Source: an uncultured Pelagibacteraceae bacterium
GTDB taxonomy: Bacteria > Pseudomonadota > Alphaproteobacteria > Pelagibacterales > Pelagibacteraceae
DNA length: 64,000 nt
Assembly: GCA_902595285.1 (NCBI GenBank)
Contig: CACJPL010000002.1
Coordinates: 83,274-147,273 of the forward strand
Reading direction: 5' to 3'
Positions 28,334 to 38,140 of the stretch are shown here, one piece after another (position 1 is the stretch's first letter; every line of letters starts with the position of its first letter). The position numbers and the translations under genes were made by a program. The notes under the pieces were generated by a model. That model saw nothing but the letters and a program-made list of their open reading frames with translations, ran no database searches and was not told where the DNA came from.

Positions 28334-28651
28334 ATGCTTACAAATTTTAAAGACGAAGATTTTGATACTAAAATTAAAAATGAAGATGTTTCAGTCATCC
28401 AGTTTTCAGCTGAGTGGTGTGGTCCATGTAAGGCACTAAAACCAGTAATGGATAAGTTATCTGATGAATATAAAGATAAGGCTGGTTTCTATTATGCTGA
28501 TGTTGAAGATGGTGGAATAAATACCGGAAGTGCAGCAGGTATCAGAGGTGTTCCAACAGTTATTATCTATAAAAAAGGCGTTGAAGTAGATAGAAAAGTT
28601 GGTGGAGTTCCCGAAAGTCACATGAAGGAATTTTTAGATAAAAATATCTAA
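28334..28651 (+). CDS. trxA: Thioredoxin
   Basis: FSAEWCGPCKALKPVMDKL, RGVPTVIIYKKG. Confidence 0.93.
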   Translation: MLTNFKDEDFDTKIKNEDVSVIQFSAEWCGPCKALKPVMDKLSDEYKDKAGFYYADVEDGGINTGSAAGIRGVPTVIIYKKGVEVDRKVGGVPESHMKEFLDKNI

Positions 28652-29928
28652 TTTAAATTTAAAACTTCACCGGCAAGATATAACGATCCAGTAATCAGGA
28701 TTATATCGTTTTCTTTTACCGGGATTGACTTTATAGCATCTTCTATACTTTCCTTATAATTTATATTTGAAAAGCCGTTTAGCTTATCTTTAAGTTCTCC
28801 TCCTTTAATTGAATTAGGTTGATTAGGTATATCTATTGTAGTCAATGTAGAGATATCCTTAAAGAAACTCATATATTCATTATGATCTTTATTAGCCATC
28901 ATTCCAAGAATGATGTGTTTATTGCAATCTAAACTTTCCAAGTATTCATTTAAAACTTTTGCTCCCAATGGGTTATGAGATCCATCAACATAAAGTTTGT
29001 GATCTTTTACAAGCTCTTTAAGTTTTCCAGATTTAATTTCTTGTAATCTTGCAACACAATTTATTTTTAAAATACCTTTTTTAATGTGGTCATCTTTAAT
29101 TTTTAAGTCTTTCAAAATTCTTAGGGTCGCAATTGCTGTTGAGACATTTTCTAATTGAAATTGACCTTTAACATTTGGCATAGGTAATTTTATTCCCCCA
29201 AATTGATCTTCATAATAAAAGAAGTCATTTTCTTGCATTGTAAAACTATAATTTTCATTATGGAAAAACTTATTTGATCTATTATTTGAAATTGTTTTTT
29301 TAATATTTTCTTTAATTTTATTAGTACTTTGTTTTGCAACTATAATATTTGAGTTTAATAAGCTTGATGTTTTCTCAAAAATAATTTTTTCAACAGTTTG
29401 TTCATTTTCAGGTAGCCAATCTAAATGATCAAGGCCAATAGATGTTACAACGCTAGCAAGGTTATTTTTTAAGATATTAGTAGCGTCAAATCTAAAGAAT
29501 AATCCACTTTCAATTAAATTGATATTATTTGGGTATTGAGATGCTTTTAAAAAATAGGCTGCAGTCAGTATTTCAAAAAAAGTAATTGGTTCACCATTGT
29601 TAGCTTCCTCAACTTCTTCAAGTAAATTTGCCAAATCTTCATCATTCAATTCTTCATTATTAAAAACAAACCTTTCATTGATACTTTTGATATGAGGACT
29701 AGTGTAGATATTACAATTGAAATTTGCTTCCTTTAAAATAGAAAACATTGCTTGGATAGTTGAGTACTTTCCATTAGTACCAACAATTGAAATTGCTTTG
29801 ATTTTATCTTGAGGGTTGCCTAATTTTTTGCAGAGACTTTGAATACGATCTAGACTTAAATCTATTTCTTTAGGATGCAGCTCTTGTAAGCGACTGACTA
29901 TCTTCTGAAGTTTCATTTTGTTCAGCAC
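28648..29928 (-). CDS. folC: Folylpolyglutamate/dihydrofolate synthase
   Basis: SIVGTNGKYSTIQAMFSIL, YTSPHIKSINERF, SIGLDHLDWL, DGSHNPLGAKVL; start may be Met 29916. Confidence 0.93.
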   Translation of the reverse strand: MLNKMKLQKIVSRLQELHPKEIDLSLDRIQSLCKKLGNPQDKIKAISIVGTNGKYSTIQAMFSILKEANFNCNIYTSPHIKSINERFVFNNEELNDEDLANLLEEVEEANNGEPITFFEILTAAYFLKASQYPNNINLIESGLFFRFDATNILKNNLASVVTSIGLDHLDWLPENEQTVEKIIFEKTSSLLNSNIIVAKQSTNKIKENIKKTISNNRSNKFFHNENYSFTMQENDFFYYEDQFGGIKLPMPNVKGQFQLENVSTAIATLRILKDLKIKDDHIKKGILKINCVARLQEIKSGKLKELVKDHKLYVDGSHNPLGAKVLNEYLESLDCNKHIILGMMANKDHNEYMSFFKDISTLTTIDIPNQPNSIKGGELKDKLNGFSNINYKESIEDAIKSIPVKENDIILITGSLYLAGEVLNLN

Positions 29929-30799
29929 TTATATCAGAATTTTTCTTTAACAATATTGATAATAAGGTTCCAATTTTAGATGCAAGATCTTTACGCTCAA
30001 CAATTAAATCGACAAAACCAGTTTTTTCAACATATTCACTTTTTTGGAAACCTTCTGGAAGTTCTTCTTTAACAGTTCCTTGTATTACTCTTGCACCTGC
30101 AAATGCAATTAAAGCTCCTGGTTCTGCAATATGAATATCACCTAACATAGCGTATGATGCGGTAATACCCCCTGCAGTAGGATCAGTGATACAAACTAAA
30201 TAAGGAAGACCGTTTTTCTTTAATTCATTAATTGCAAGTGTTGTTCTTGTCATTTGAGATAAAGAAATTAAACTTTCCATCATTCTCATTCCTCCACCAG
30301 CGCTAATACATAAAAAAGGTGTTTGATTTTCTATCGCATGCTGTATTCCATATAAAAAAGCTTCACCTTCTGCTGCTGCCATTGAGGCTCCTAAAAAATC
30401 AAAATCAGAAGCTACAGCGGTAATTTTAATATTATTTATAGTTCCAGAAGCAACCATCATTCCACATTCTAATCCTGTTTTTTTTCGAGCACTTTTTAAT
30501 CTTTCTTTATAAGGTTTAGAGTCTGTCCAATTTAGTGGATCATCTTTTGGTATTGGTGTTTTAAAAATCTCGTAATTGTTTTTTCCAAACAATATATCAA
30601 ATCTTTGATGAGGTTTTATTCTATGATGACGTTTACAATCAGGACATACCCACAAGTTTTCCTCTAAATCCTTTTTTAAAATTGGACCCTTACAACATGA
30701 TGTCCAGTCACTTTTTGCAATATCTTCTTTCGTAGCTCTTTCACGTATAGCAGTTTTAATTTTTTCACCTGCTTTAATAATTTTAGTTATCCAATTCAT
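29870..30799 (-). CDS. accD: Acetyl-CoA carboxylase carboxyltransferase beta subunit
   Basis: Zn ribbon CCKGPILKKDLEENLWVCPDCKRHHRI; ISAGGGMRMMESLISLSQM; TDPTAGGITASYAMLGDIHIAEPGALIAFAGARVI. Confidence 0.96.
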   Translation of the reverse strand: MNWITKIIKAGEKIKTAIRERATKEDIAKSDWTSCCKGPILKKDLEENLWVCPDCKRHHRIKPHQRFDILFGKNNYEIFKTPIPKDDPLNWTDSKPYKERLKSARKKTGLECGMMVASGTINNIKITAVASDFDFLGASMAAAEGEAFLYGIQHAIENQTPFLCISAGGGMRMMESLISLSQMTRTTLAINELKKNGLPYLVCITDPTAGGITASYAMLGDIHIAEPGALIAFAGARVIQGTVKEELPEGFQKSEYVEKTGFVDLIVERKDLASKIGTLLSILLKKNSDISAEQNETSEDSQSLTRAAS

Positions 30800-31596
30800 T
30801 GAATTTTATTTTTTAATCTCTTTACGATATTAGTAACATTTGTGACAGCATTTTGTCTCTTTTTAATAGATTTGGAGATTTCTTTACAAATTGCACTACC
30901 AACCACCAAACCATCAGCTTTTTTAAGAGATTGAATGGTTTTTTCTGTAATTCCAAAACCAATAACTACATTTTTTGATTTATTATGTTTTTTTATTTTG
31001 TTGTATTTTTCTAATATTTTCTTTGGGGACACTTTAAGCTTTCCACCTGTGGTCGACAACATGCTTATGTAATAAATCATATCATGAGAGTCTTTTATTA
31101 TTTTTTTTAGTCTTATCTGAGAAGTAGTTGGTGAAACCAATTGAATAAAATTAATTCCTTTTTTTTTGCATTTTGATGCAAAATTTTTATTTTCAGGATA
31201 AGGTAAATCAACAACTATTAAACCATCAACTTTTGATTTTTTGCATTTTTCTAAAAATTTATTTTCATTATATTGATAGATCATATTGTAATAGCCCATC
31301 AGTATAATTGGTTTATTTTTTTTTATTTTTTTAAAATTTTTTGCAATTGAAAATACATCATTAATTTTAATACCATTTTTAATTGCTCGGTAAGCACTTG
31401 TCTGTATTTGCCCTCCATCAGCTATTGGTGTGTTGTGTGGAAAACCTAATTCACAAATATCTGCGTAATTTGAAATTGATTTTAATATTTCTAAAGATTT
31501 TTTTTTAGTATTGTCTCCAGCTACCGTATATGTCAGTAAAGCTGGTCTATTCTCTTTTTTCACAGCTGAGAAAGTTTTACTGATTAATGAATTCAT
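30796..31596 (-). CDS. trpA: Tryptophan synthase alpha chain, divergent
   Basis: ADICELGFPHNTPIADGGQIQ, PIILMGYYNMIYQY, VIGFGITEKTIQSL, GLVVGSAI; TrpA fold and synteny, altered signatures. Confidence 0.85.
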   Translation of the reverse strand: MNSLISKTFSAVKKENRPALLTYTVAGDNTKKKSLEILKSISNYADICELGFPHNTPIADGGQIQTSAYRAIKNGIKINDVFSIAKNFKKIKKNKPIILMGYYNMIYQYNENKFLEKCKKSKVDGLIVVDLPYPENKNFASKCKKKGINFIQLVSPTTSQIRLKKIIKDSHDMIYYISMLSTTGGKLKVSPKKILEKYNKIKKHNKSKNVVIGFGITEKTIQSLKKADGLVVGSAICKEISKSIKKRQNAVTNVTNIVKRLKNKIQ

Positions 31597-32825
31597 TAAT
31601 TTTTACCCAGTCTTTCTCTTAAGATATCCCTATCTTTTTTAGCATCACCACAAGAGTTAACTATTATTATGGTATCTTTACTTAATCTTGGAGCAATTTT
31701 TATCGCTTCAGCAAATGCATGACTAGGTTCTAAACTTGGATTAAGTTTTTCAAATTTAGTTACCATCACATGTGCTTTAAGTGCTTCTTCATCAGTTGCA
31801 TAAGTGTATCTAGCTCGTTTTGTATCTTTTAAAAAACAATGTATTGGACTGACACCTGGGTAATCCAACCCAGCACTAATTGACTCTGTATCATTAATTT
31901 GACCTTCATTGTTCTGACAAACATAAGAAGCTGCACCATGTAAAATTCCAATTTTAGCATTTCTACTTAAAGGAGCGGCATGTAATTTTGATTTTTTTGG
32001 GCCTCCAGCCTCTACACCAACTAACTCTATTTGCGATTTGTTAAAATCTATAAATTCACTCCAAAAACCATATGCTGAACTTCCACCACCTACACAGTTA
32101 ATTAATTTAATTTTTTTTGGAATTTTTTTAAATTCTTGTTTAATTTGTACTTTTAATTCTCTTGAAATTTGTGCTGTACTCCATCCACAAATTTTTACGA
32201 ATATATTTGGACCTACTGTACTTCCAACACACATATGTGTAGTGTCGCAATTTGATACCCAATATCTCATACACTCACTGACTGCATCGACTAAGGTTTG
32301 ACTTCCTGAATATACAGGAACTATTTCAGCACCATTTTTTCTCATAGCATCACAGTTTGGTTTTTGTCTCTTGATGTCTTTTGCGCCCATGAAAATTTTA
32401 CATTTGAGACCAAATTTCTTCGCAGCCATACTTAACATTTTACCGGCATAGCCAGCACCGGTATCTCCTACTATGTATTTTTTTCCCATTGCTTTACAAA
32501 TTAAAGCATGAACAGTTGCATTATAAATTTTATGAGCACCCCCATTGGCTTCAGATACTACTTTGGCCCATATTTGGGCACCACCTAAATGACTAGATAA
32601 TTTATCCAATCTTACAAAAGATGTAGGTGATCCTATATAATTTTTAAAATAAAAATCTCTTTTTTTTAAAAATTGTTTATTATTTCTTAATTTTGAAAAT
32701 TCTATTGTTAAGTCTTCTATAGGTTTTTTTAAAGTTTCAGGAATAAAACTTCCTCCAAATTTACCTCCCCAAAAACCGTAACGATCATGCTGGTCAATCA
32801 ATGGAATTTTTTTTTTTATTTTCAT
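31596..32825 (-). CDS. trpB: Tryptophan synthase beta chain, divergent
   Basis: GKFGGSFIPETL, GGAHKIYNATVHAL, MGAKDIKRQKPN, SGSQTLVDAVSE, CVGGGSSAYG, SISAGLDYPGVSP, TDEEALKA. Confidence 0.87.
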   Translation of the reverse strand: MKIKKKIPLIDQHDRYGFWGGKFGGSFIPETLKKPIEDLTIEFSKLRNNKQFLKKRDFYFKNYIGSPTSFVRLDKLSSHLGGAQIWAKVVSEANGGAHKIYNATVHALICKAMGKKYIVGDTGAGYAGKMLSMAAKKFGLKCKIFMGAKDIKRQKPNCDAMRKNGAEIVPVYSGSQTLVDAVSECMRYWVSNCDTTHMCVGSTVGPNIFVKICGWSTAQISRELKVQIKQEFKKIPKKIKLINCVGGGSSAYGFWSEFIDFNKSQIELVGVEAGGPKKSKLHAAPLSRNAKIGILHGAASYVCQNNEGQINDTESISAGLDYPGVSPIHCFLKDTKRARYTYATDEEALKAHVMVTKFEKLNPSLEPSHAFAEAIKIAPRLSKDTIIIVNSCGDAKKDRDILRERLGKN

Positions 32826-33444
32826 TTTTTATTTTATTTAAATTGTTTAAAAAAATTTCTATTTTGCTTGTATCTTTTAATCCAGAAGTTTCCAGGCCTC
32901 CAGATAAATCTATAAAATCAGCAAATTTGTCATAGTTATTAAGATTATCATCAAATTTTATATTACCAGCTAACATTAACTTTTTGTTGAGTTTGATATT
33001 TTTAATTAGATCATGATCAAATCTCTCACTTTTTTCGTACCCTTTACTGTCAAACAAAAAAATATCTGTTACAGCAGAAAATAATTTATATTTATTGACA
33101 TCAGACTTATTTTTTATTGTTAAGGCTGTAATAATTTTTTTGTGGTATCTCAGTTTAATTTTTTTGATTTCATCTGGACTACAGTCATACAATTGATAAT
33201 AATCAAAAGGCAAATCTTTGATCTCCTCTAAAATTTTATTTTTTGGTTTTACTAAAACAGCAACAAATTTACTTTTATTTTTCTTAACATTTAACAATTT
33301 TTTTAAATCAGTGATTTGGACATATCTTGAGCTTTTCGGATAGTTACAAATAAAACCAATAAATTTAGGAGGATAAGTATGGTTAATTAGAAAATTTAAA
33401 ATACTTATATCTGAAATGCCACAGATTTTACAATCTTTGATCAT
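32794..33444 (-). CDS. trpF: Phosphoribosylanthranilate isomerase, divergent
   Basis: CKICGISDISILN, YPKSSRYVQ, IDLSGGLETSGLKDTSKIEIFL; upstream of trpB. Confidence 0.82.
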   Translation of the reverse strand: MIKDCKICGISDISILNFLINHTYPPKFIGFICNYPKSSRYVQITDLKKLLNVKKNKSKFVAVLVKPKNKILEEIKDLPFDYYQLYDCSPDEIKKIKLRYHKKIITALTIKNKSDVNKYKLFSAVTDIFLFDSKGYEKSERFDHDLIKNIKLNKKLMLAGNIKFDDNLNNYDKFADFIDLSGGLETSGLKDTSKIEIFLNNLNKIKNENKKKNSID

Positions 33445-34133
33445 TGATTTAAATGATCTATAAGTCTTTTTGTATTATTTCTTATATTACCTTTTGTCAA
33501 AGATCTTCCAATAACGACTCCTGAAACTTTATTTTTAAATGCATTTTTAGGAGTCATAATTCTTATTTGATCATTGGAACTATCACCAGGCAATCTTATT
33601 CCTGGAGTTATTATTAATAAATTTTTGTACTTTCTACGAAGTATCAATGCCTCTTGAGCTGAACAAACTATACCATCACATCCTGATTTTTTTATCAATG
33701 CTGCTTGTTTTAAAACCAATTGTTTTACTTCTTTCGTATGACCTATTTCCCTTAAAGCTTTATTATTGAGACTTGTTAAAACTGTTACAGCTAATATTTT
33801 TAAATTTTTATTTACCATTTTAGACTTTTTTTTAACTGCTTTTAGCATTTCTAAACCACCATTAGCATGTACGGTTATATATTTGCATTTTTTTAAATCT
33901 TTTAAGCTATTGATAGCCGACAAAGCTGTTTGAGGAATATCATTTATTTTTAAATCCAGCCAAAAATCAGATTTAAATTTTTCTAAAAATTTTCTTCCAT
34001 TTTTTGAGCAAAAAAACTGAAGACCAAACTTGGGAATTATTTTAAGCTTATTTGTTTTAGTTTGACTTATTATTTTTTTTATTTGATTTAAATTCGAAGT
34101 ATCACATGCAACAAAAATATTTCTATTCTTCAT
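33441..34133 (-). CDS. pyrF: Orotidine 5'-phosphate decarboxylase
   Basis: FWLDLKINDIPQTA, YITVHANGG, DGIVCSAQEA, ITPGIRLPGD. Confidence 0.94.
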   Translation of the reverse strand: MKNRNIFVACDTSNLNQIKKIISQTKTNKLKIIPKFGLQFFCSKNGRKFLEKFKSDFWLDLKINDIPQTALSAINSLKDLKKCKYITVHANGGLEMLKAVKKKSKMVNKNLKILAVTVLTSLNNKALREIGHTKEVKQLVLKQAALIKKSGCDGIVCSAQEALILRRKYKNLLIITPGIRLPGDSSNDQIRIMTPKNAFKNKVSGVVIGRSLTKGNIRNNTKRLIDHLNQ

Positions 34134-34416
34134 TATTATTTAATTTTTTAAACAAGTCTTTTGACATTTTAAAGTGAATTGTTTTTTTTTCTGGTGTATT
34201 AACTTTTTCACCAGTTTTTGGATTTCTTGATATTCTCGCTTTTTGAATATTTGTGGAAAAAACTCCAAAACCTCTTAGTTCGACTCTATCACCTCTTTTT
34301 AGGGCTCTTTTAATTTCTTCAAGAATGATATTTGTAAATTTTTCTAAATCTTTTTTTAAGAAATTTGGATAATTGTTTGAAAGTTGTTTTAAAAGCTTGG
34401 ATTTTACAATAGCCAA
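34123..34416 (-). CDS. ihfB: Integration host factor/HU-type DNA-binding protein (beta-like)
   Basis: GDRVELRGFGVFSTNIQKARISRNPKTGEKVNTPEKKTIHFKMSKDL; next to rpsA. Confidence 0.9.
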   Translation of the reverse strand: MAIVKSKLLKQLSNNYPNFLKKDLEKFTNIILEEIKRALKRGDRVELRGFGVFSTNIQKARISRNPKTGEKVNTPEKKTIHFKMSKDLFKKLNNNEE

Positions 34417-34432
34417 TTTAGATCTTCCTAAA

Positions 34433-36160
34433 TTAATCTTTTTTGTCTTCTTTTTTCTTTAGATCCTCAGATAAAGATGAAAATGGAAGGTTTTTACCAG
34501 AACCTTCAGATCCATATTTTTCTAAAGCCTCTTTTTTTTCAATTTCTTCTAAAAGCTTAATACTCAAAGAAACTTTTCTTTTGTTTAAATCAAGTTCTGC
34601 AATAGCACAATCTAGTTTTTCTCCACCTGTCCATCTGCTAGGTCTTGCATCTGCTGCGTTGATTGCAATTGCTGATTTTTTAATTTGAAAATCCATTTCA
34701 CAACCTTCTGGTCGGACTATCAAACCTTTATTGTCAGTAGTTACAACCTTAACTGTTATTGTTTGATTTTTATTCTTGTTTTTGAACCAGTCAAAAGGAT
34801 CAGGCTGAGTTTGTCTTAATCCAACTCTAACTTTTTGTTCAGATACTTTTATTTCTAGAATTTTTACTTTTAATTTGTCACCTTTTTTATATTTTACAAG
34901 TTCTTCTTCACCATTATTTAGGTACGTAAGATCATTGCAGTGTAAAAACGCATCTATTTCTAAATTCTCTATTTTTACAAACAAAGAATACTCATTTTTA
35001 CTTACAACCTCACTATCTACCACTGAGTTTACAGGAAATTTTTTCTCCAAAGTTTCGAATGGATTTTCTTGAGTAAGTCTATGTGAGATCGCAACTCTCC
35101 TTTTTTCTTTATCTATTTCTGTAATTACACATTCTATTTCATCTCCAACTTTAAACATTTTTTTGGCTGATATATTTTTTTTAGTCCAGCTTAGTTCACT
35201 TGAGTGTAGAAGTGTTGTAAGTCCTGGTTCTAACTCACAAAACGCACCAAAATCCATAAGTTTAACAACTTTTACTTTATAAACTTTATTTAATTCGTAA
35301 TTTTCAATGTGTTCAAAAGGATCGGGAGATAACTGTTTTACAGAGCATCCAACTTGAAGTTTTTCTGTATCAACACTTATAACTTTCAAATCGTGTTTTT
35401 CTCCTATATTAAAAACTTCATCAGGATGATTAACTCTTGAATATGATATTTCTTGAAGGTGCACTAGAACATCTAATTCCCCATTTACATTAAAGAAGCA
35501 ACCAAATGAGCTATAGCCTTTTACTTCAGCACCTTTAATTATGTCTCCAACTTTATATTTTTCAATAATTTTTGCTTTATCCTCTTTTTTAAATGATGAA
35601 ATAATTTCTCTTCTTGAAACGCATGCATTTCCTCTAATTTTATCCAATTTAATTAGTGCAAATTTTTGAGGTTCATTCATTAAATGACTTATGTCTTTTA
35701 AAGGTTTATCACTTATCTGAGATCCTGGTAAAAACATTAAAGACCCCGTTTCTATATGTTCAACAATACATCCTCCTTTACATTTTGATGTAATTTTTCC
35801 CATAATTGGCTCATTTTTCTCGTAAGCCTCTACTAATTTGTCCCAACCCTTAATTTTCTGCGCTTTGCTTGCAGAAACTAAAACTTCACCATGTTTATCC
35901 TCAATTTTTTCTAGAAGAACTGAAATCGTTTCGCCTATCTTAATTTTTTCAGATAGTCCCATGCTTTTTAGCTCGTTTATATCTAAAACTGGTTCGGATT
36001 TTAAACCTTCCACAAAAAGAAATACAAATTTTTCGGTAATTTTATTTATTTTACCTTCAATAATCTTTCCTTCTTCTATTTGAACTTTTGATAATTGGCT
36101 GTTAAGTAATTTTTCAAATTCTTGTGATGCTGGATTTGATAAGTCTTTGTAAATTTCCAT
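34433..36160 (-). CDS. rpsA: 30S ribosomal protein S1
   Basis: Multiple S1 repeats (VGDIIKGAEVKGYSSFGCFFNVNGELDVLVHLQEISYSRVNHPDEVFNIGE...); cmk-rpsA-ihfB synteny. Confidence 0.96.
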   Translation of the reverse strand: MEIYKDLSNPASQEFEKLLNSQLSKVQIEEGKIIEGKINKITEKFVFLFVEGLKSEPVLDINELKSMGLSEKIKIGETISVLLEKIEDKHGEVLVSASKAQKIKGWDKLVEAYEKNEPIMGKITSKCKGGCIVEHIETGSLMFLPGSQISDKPLKDISHLMNEPQKFALIKLDKIRGNACVSRREIISSFKKEDKAKIIEKYKVGDIIKGAEVKGYSSFGCFFNVNGELDVLVHLQEISYSRVNHPDEVFNIGEKHDLKVISVDTEKLQVGCSVKQLSPDPFEHIENYELNKVYKVKVVKLMDFGAFCELEPGLTTLLHSSELSWTKKNISAKKMFKVGDEIECVITEIDKEKRRVAISHRLTQENPFETLEKKFPVNSVVDSEVVSKNEYSLFVKIENLEIDAFLHCNDLTYLNNGEEELVKYKKGDKLKVKILEIKVSEQKVRVGLRQTQPDPFDWFKNKNKNQTITVKVVTTDNKGLIVRPEGCEMDFQIKKSAIAINAADARPSRWTGGEKLDCAIAELDLNKRKVSLSIKLLEEIEKKEALEKYGSEGSGKNLPFSSLSEDLKKKEDKKD

Positions 36161-36822
36161 TAATTATATAATTTCCTGTCTATAATTTTTTTTATTTTTA
36201 AAAAACATGCCCTTTTAGTAAGGTTTGTCGTATTAATCAATAGTGAATCTTTTGTTTTCTTTAGAGGTGAAATTTTTCTTTTGAAGTCATTTTTATCGCG
36301 TTTTTTGATGCTTTTTAGCACTTCTGTGTAAGAGATTTTTTTATTTAATTTTTTAAGCTCTTTAAATCGTCTTTTAGCTCTAGTCTTAATATTTGCAGTT
36401 ATATAAAATTTAAAGTCTGCGTCTGGTACAATTTTGTATGTAATATCTCTTCCATCAAGGCATGAACCTTTATATTTTTTTGGTGGATTATAGGCAAAAT
36501 CTAATTGAAAATTATGAACTATTTTTCTTAAATTTTTTATTTTTGAAATTAGTGAGGCTTCAATACCAACTTGATCTGATAGTAAAAATTTATTTGATAG
36601 ATAATTAATTTTTAAAGACTTAATTTTAGATCTTATATAATTTTGATTATATTTTTTTGGAAATTTTAATTTATGATATGCAATATATCTATAAATTTTC
36701 CCTGTATCCAGATAATAAAGCTTATAATGTTTAGATATTGCTTTTGCCAACGTCCCAGCACCAGCTGCGGCAGGTGAATCTATAGCAATTTTTAAAATAT
36801 TTTTTCTTTTAATTATTTTCAT
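36160..36822 (-). CDS. cmk: Cytidylate kinase with atypical P-loop
   Basis: AIDSPAAAGAGTLAKAI, YYLDTGKIYRYIA, CLDGRDITYKIVPDADFKFYITA, KKRDKNDFKRKISPLKK; aroA-cmk-rpsA synteny. Confidence 0.88.
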   Translation of the reverse strand: MKIIKRKNILKIAIDSPAAAGAGTLAKAISKHYKLYYLDTGKIYRYIAYHKLKFPKKYNQNYIRSKIKSLKINYLSNKFLLSDQVGIEASLISKIKNLRKIVHNFQLDFAYNPPKKYKGSCLDGRDITYKIVPDADFKFYITANIKTRAKRRFKELKKLNKKISYTEVLKSIKKRDKNDFKRKISPLKKTKDSLLINTTNLTKRACFLKIKKIIDRKLYN

Positions 36823-38134
36823 TTAAATTTTTGATCAATTTTAAAAAATTTGGAAAAGATGAATTAATAGAATCTTTATCATAAATTTTCCATTTTCCAC
36901 CAAAAGTTAATGCCGCAATAACACTAGTCATAAAAACTCTGTGATCTTTTAGGTAATTTTTAATAATAATTTTTTTTTTGATATTAAGGTTTGGATTTCC
37001 AAATATTTGAATAGAGTTATTAGTTTTAATAGTTTTGACTCCCATTGAATTTAATATTTTTGCACCCCAATCTAATCGCGGGCTTTCTTTGTGGTTTAAT
37101 TCCGACAGATCTTTAAATTTTGAAATACCTTTGGCCCTAGCAGCAATTAAAAAAATTATTAAAAATTCATCTATTGCTGAAGAGTTTAAATTTGTCGGAC
37201 AATTTATGGATTTAAAATTATTTACACTTTTTATTTTAATATCTGCGATTTTTTCTCCTTTATATTTTTTTATATTTGAAAAGGTAATTTTAGACCCCAT
37301 CATATTAAGAATATCTATTACTCCGGTTCTAGAAGGATTAATATTTACATTTTTTATTGTCATTTGAGAGTTTTTACTTAAAAGTGTTAAAACAATAAAA
37401 AATGCACTAGAGCTTATATCGGATGGTATATTATAATTTAATGGCTTTATTTTTTTAGCTTTTTTTATCTCTATGTAGTCGTATTTTTTTTTGCTCTTTA
37501 ACTTTATTGGTAAATTTAAATATCTACATAAAATCTCTGTATGATTTCTAGATTTTTTTGCTTTTATAAAAGTTGTGCCATTTGCTCTAAGCCCTGCAAA
37601 AATTATACTACTTTTGCATTGTGCCGAACCTTTTTTTTCAAAATAACTAATAGGTTTGAGAAATTTTGAACCTTGTATTTCAAGTGGTAAAAACTTTTTA
37701 TTTTTAAGTTTAAAGGATGCTCCAAATTTTTCTAATGGTTTTGTTACCCTTTTAAAATCTCTTTTAGAAAGACTTTTATCTCCAATAATTTTAATTTTAT
37801 TTTCTGCATTAATTAATAGACCAAGTATAAGACGACCTAAAGTTCCAGAATTTTTGGCATTGATTGTTATATTTTTTTTATATTTATAGCCATCAATACC
37901 CCTTCCATAAATAATACATTTATCTTTTTTAAATTCTGATTTAATACCAAGTTTTTTTATAGCATTTATTGCAGCCAACACATCTTCAGATTTTAAAAGA
38001 TTTTTAGATTCGGATTTTCCATTTGCTAAAGATGAAAATAAAATCCATCTTATACTTAAACTTTTGTCTCCACTAACTTCAATTTTTTTATTAAAACTAT
38101 TAATTTTTTTTTTGATAGTGATAGAATTACTCAT
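36809..38134 (-). CDS. aroA: 3-phosphoshikimate 1-carboxyvinyltransferase
   Basis: VSGDKSLSIRWILFSSLANGKS, NSGTLGRLILGLL, PSDISSSAFFIVL. Confidence 0.93.
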   Translation of the reverse strand: MSNSITIKKKINSFNKKIEVSGDKSLSIRWILFSSLANGKSESKNLLKSEDVLAAINAIKKLGIKSEFKKDKCIIYGRGIDGYKYKKNITINAKNSGTLGRLILGLLINAENKIKIIGDKSLSKRDFKRVTKPLEKFGASFKLKNKKFLPLEIQGSKFLKPISYFEKKGSAQCKSSIIFAGLRANGTTFIKAKKSRNHTEILCRYLNLPIKLKSKKKYDYIEIKKAKKIKPLNYNIPSDISSSAFFIVLTLLSKNSQMTIKNVNINPSRTGVIDILNMMGSKITFSNIKKYKGEKIADIKIKSVNNFKSINCPTNLNSSAIDEFLIIFLIAARAKGISKFKDLSELNHKESPRLDWGAKILNSMGVKTIKTNNSIQIFGNPNLNIKKKIIIKNYLKDHRVFMTSVIAALTFGGKWKIYDKDSINSSFPNFLKLIKNLNENN

Positions 38135-38140
38135 TGTTTT

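Noticed and set aside
28648-30799. folC/accD overlap of roughly 50-60 bp as a frameshift or fusion
   Set aside because: Both proteins have complete, plausible ends; short same-strand overlaps are normal in compact genomes.
32794-32825. trpF/trpB 32-bp overlap as evidence of a broken gene
   Set aside because: Both reading frames are intact; trpB could also start at a slightly later codon.
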